62,877 nucleotides of DNA from Pseudomonadota bacterium (GTDB lineage: Bacteria > Pseudomonadota > Alphaproteobacteria > UBA828): positions 1-62,877 of the forward strand of contig JAQBTG010000018.1 in assembly GCA_027624955.1 (NCBI GenBank). The letters are read 5' to 3'. Each line of letters begins with the position of its first letter. Positions within the stretch are counted from its first letter, which is position 1. The notes beneath the pieces are model-generated. The model did no database searches and was not told the DNA's origin. It saw only the letters and a list, made by a program, of their open reading frames with translations. Positions 61,820 to 62,877 of this stretch are shown one piece after another. Made by a program: the position numbers and the translations under genes.

Positions 61820-62689
61820 ATGTCCTCCCGCTTGATCGCCCGCCTCACCTTCCGCCGCCCACCGCCGGTGGTGGCCGTCATCCGCCTGACCGGCGTGATC
61901 GGCCAGGGCGGATTTATGCGCGGCGGCCTTAATCTCGAATCTGTGGCGCCATCGCTGGAGCGCGCTTTCCGCCTGCCCGGCGTTGAGGCAATCGCGCTCA
62001 GTATTAATTCGCCGGGCGGCTCGCCGGCGCAATCGGCCTTGATTCAGCGCCGCATCCGCGATCTTGCGATGGAGCGCGAAGTGCCGGTGATGGCGTTTGT
62101 CGAGGATGTCGCGGCGTCGGGTGGCTATTGGCTGGCCTGTGCGGCGGATGAAATATTTATCAACGACAATTCGATTGTCGGCAGCATCGGCGTGATTTCC
62201 GCCGGCTTCGGCTTTACCGATGCGCTGGAGAAACTCGGCATCGAGCGCCGCCTGCACGCCATGGGCAGCAAGAAATCCTTGCTCGATCCGTTCAAGCCGG
62301 AACGCCCGGAAGATGTCGCCCGGCTGGTGAACGTGCAGCGCCAAATTCATGAAAATTTCAAAGACCTGGTCAGGAGCCGGCGTGGCCAGCGCCTCAGCCT
62401 GGACGAAGAGGAATTGTTCAGCGGTGATTTCTGGCTGGGCGCGCGCGCCGTCGAGATCGGCCTGGCCGACGGCATCGGCGATATCCGCGGTGTGCTGCGC
62501 GAGCGCTACGGCAAAAAAGTCCGCATGCGCACCGTCGGCCGCCGCCCAAGCTGGCTCCGCCGGCGCTTCGGTTTTGGCGCCGCCGGCGCTATGGGCGCAG
62601 CGTTTATCTCGGAAGACGGCGGCGGGCTGGTCGATAATATCCTGGCGTCGGTCGAAGCTCGCGCCTGGTGGAGCCGCTTCGGGCTTTAA
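61820..62689 (+). CDS. S49-family serine peptidase (SppA/SohB-like)
   Basis: 289 residues. The catalytic Ser100 lies in FVEDVAASGGYWLACAAD, and a Lys (K151/152, GSKKSLLDPFKP) supplies the dyad. SINSPGGSPAQS binds the peptide backbone. There is no clear N-terminal signal sequence, so cytoplasmic or peripheral. Such peptidases degrade signal peptides or membrane fragments. It is 10 bp from the methyltransferase. Confidence 0.92.
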   Translation: MSSRLIARLTFRRPPPVVAVIRLTGVIGQGGFMRGGLNLESVAPSLERAFRLPGVEAIALSINSPGGSPAQSALIQRRIRDLAMEREVPVMAFVEDVAASGGYWLACAADEIFINDNSIVGSIGVISAGFGFTDALEKLGIERRLHAMGSKKSLLDPFKPERPEDVARLVNVQRQIHENFKDLVRSRRGQRLSLDEEELFSGDFWLGARAVEIGLADGIGDIRGVLRERYGKKVRMRTVGRRPSWLRRRFGFGAAGAMGAAFISEDGGGLVDNILASVEARAWWSRFGL

Positions 62690-62877
62690 GAAGGGTTCGC
62701 GCCGGGGCCTGCCAGTTTTAATTTCTTGCGTAGACGGCTGCGTTGCTCAGAAGGTCCAATCTAGAGCTCGTCCGGATTGGTAAAGCAGTTTGCCATGTCT
62801 CCTTCCCGCCCAATTCTGTTGCAAAACTCTTGAACGAATTATGAGAACGTGATTCCTATTTTCTGAAGATATTCAGG
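62690..62877. other. Short 3' end region without recognised feature
   Basis: The last 188 bp hold no gene, RNA or clear hairpin that I can support. In related genomes glyQ often follows the S49 peptidase, but no start of it is visible here. Confidence 0.4.

Noticed and set aside
1-62877. CRISPR array, phage or insertion sequence
   Set aside because: No regularly spaced repeats, no transposase, integrase or phage structural gene was found in any reading frame.

Overview
The window is GC-rich chromosomal DNA that reads as an alphaproteobacterium, most likely from the Rhodospirillales side of the class. The evidence is established alphaproteobacterial gene content and order: murA followed by an overlapping DUF2948 gene with hisG-hisD close behind, and a polyprenyl synthetase / DUF2007 / TrmN6-like methyltransferase / S49 peptidase block. 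DUF1491, DUF1127, DUF983, HspQ and ZapE genes add support. I cannot name a species. No phage, insertion sequence, CRISPR array or rRNA was seen. Two tRNA genes are present (Thr-GGT and Pro-CGG).

Layout. 1-8.6 kb: Sel1-repeat periplasmic proteins, zapE and hspQ, a cobalt-type nitrile hydratase operon with a split and duplicated beta subunit, and an acyl-CoA ligase. 8.7-13.5 kb: prfC, small redox and membrane genes, and a TetR regulator with three operator-like sites. 13.6-17.9 kb: a five-gene pxpA / biotin carboxylase / pxpB / pxpC / biotin carrier operon. 18-28 kb: metabolic genes (GST, methyltransferase, ABC-F ATPase, dadA, SDRs, amidase, exporter, cupin). 28.3-34.1 kb: tRNA-Thr, murA, DUF2948, a glutamine-synthetase-family gene interrupted by an amber codon, hisG and hisD. 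34.2-37 kb: a fold-type IV transaminase resembling (R)-selective enzymes, and an Old-Yellow-Enzyme reductase. 37-40.3 kb: a RimK/RimB/deacylase cluster whose deacylase is broken, then fused remnants of two deleted genes. 40.3-41.4 kb: a redoxin gene with an in-frame UGA in its active-site motif and a SECIS-like hairpin just after it, a probable selenoprotein. 41.5-50 kb: Tat-exported amine oxidase, reductases, and two divergent operons each ending in a sulfotransferase. 50-56 kb: a transhydrogenase, a nuclease and a multi-PAS histidine kinase. 55.9-58.4 kb: an SDR and a flavin monooxygenase lying between two diverged copies of a tRNA-Pro/leader block. 58.5 kb to the end: epimerase, ispB-like synthase, TrmN6-like methyltransferase and S49 peptidase.

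The housekeeping blocks look ordinary. The unusual biology is in the accessory stretches: the probable selenoprotein, the four-polypeptide nitrile hydratase, the dispersed urea-carboxylase-like architecture joined to PxpA, and several places where the genome visibly carries broken or duplicated genes. All calls come from reading the sequence; no database search or structure prediction was run.
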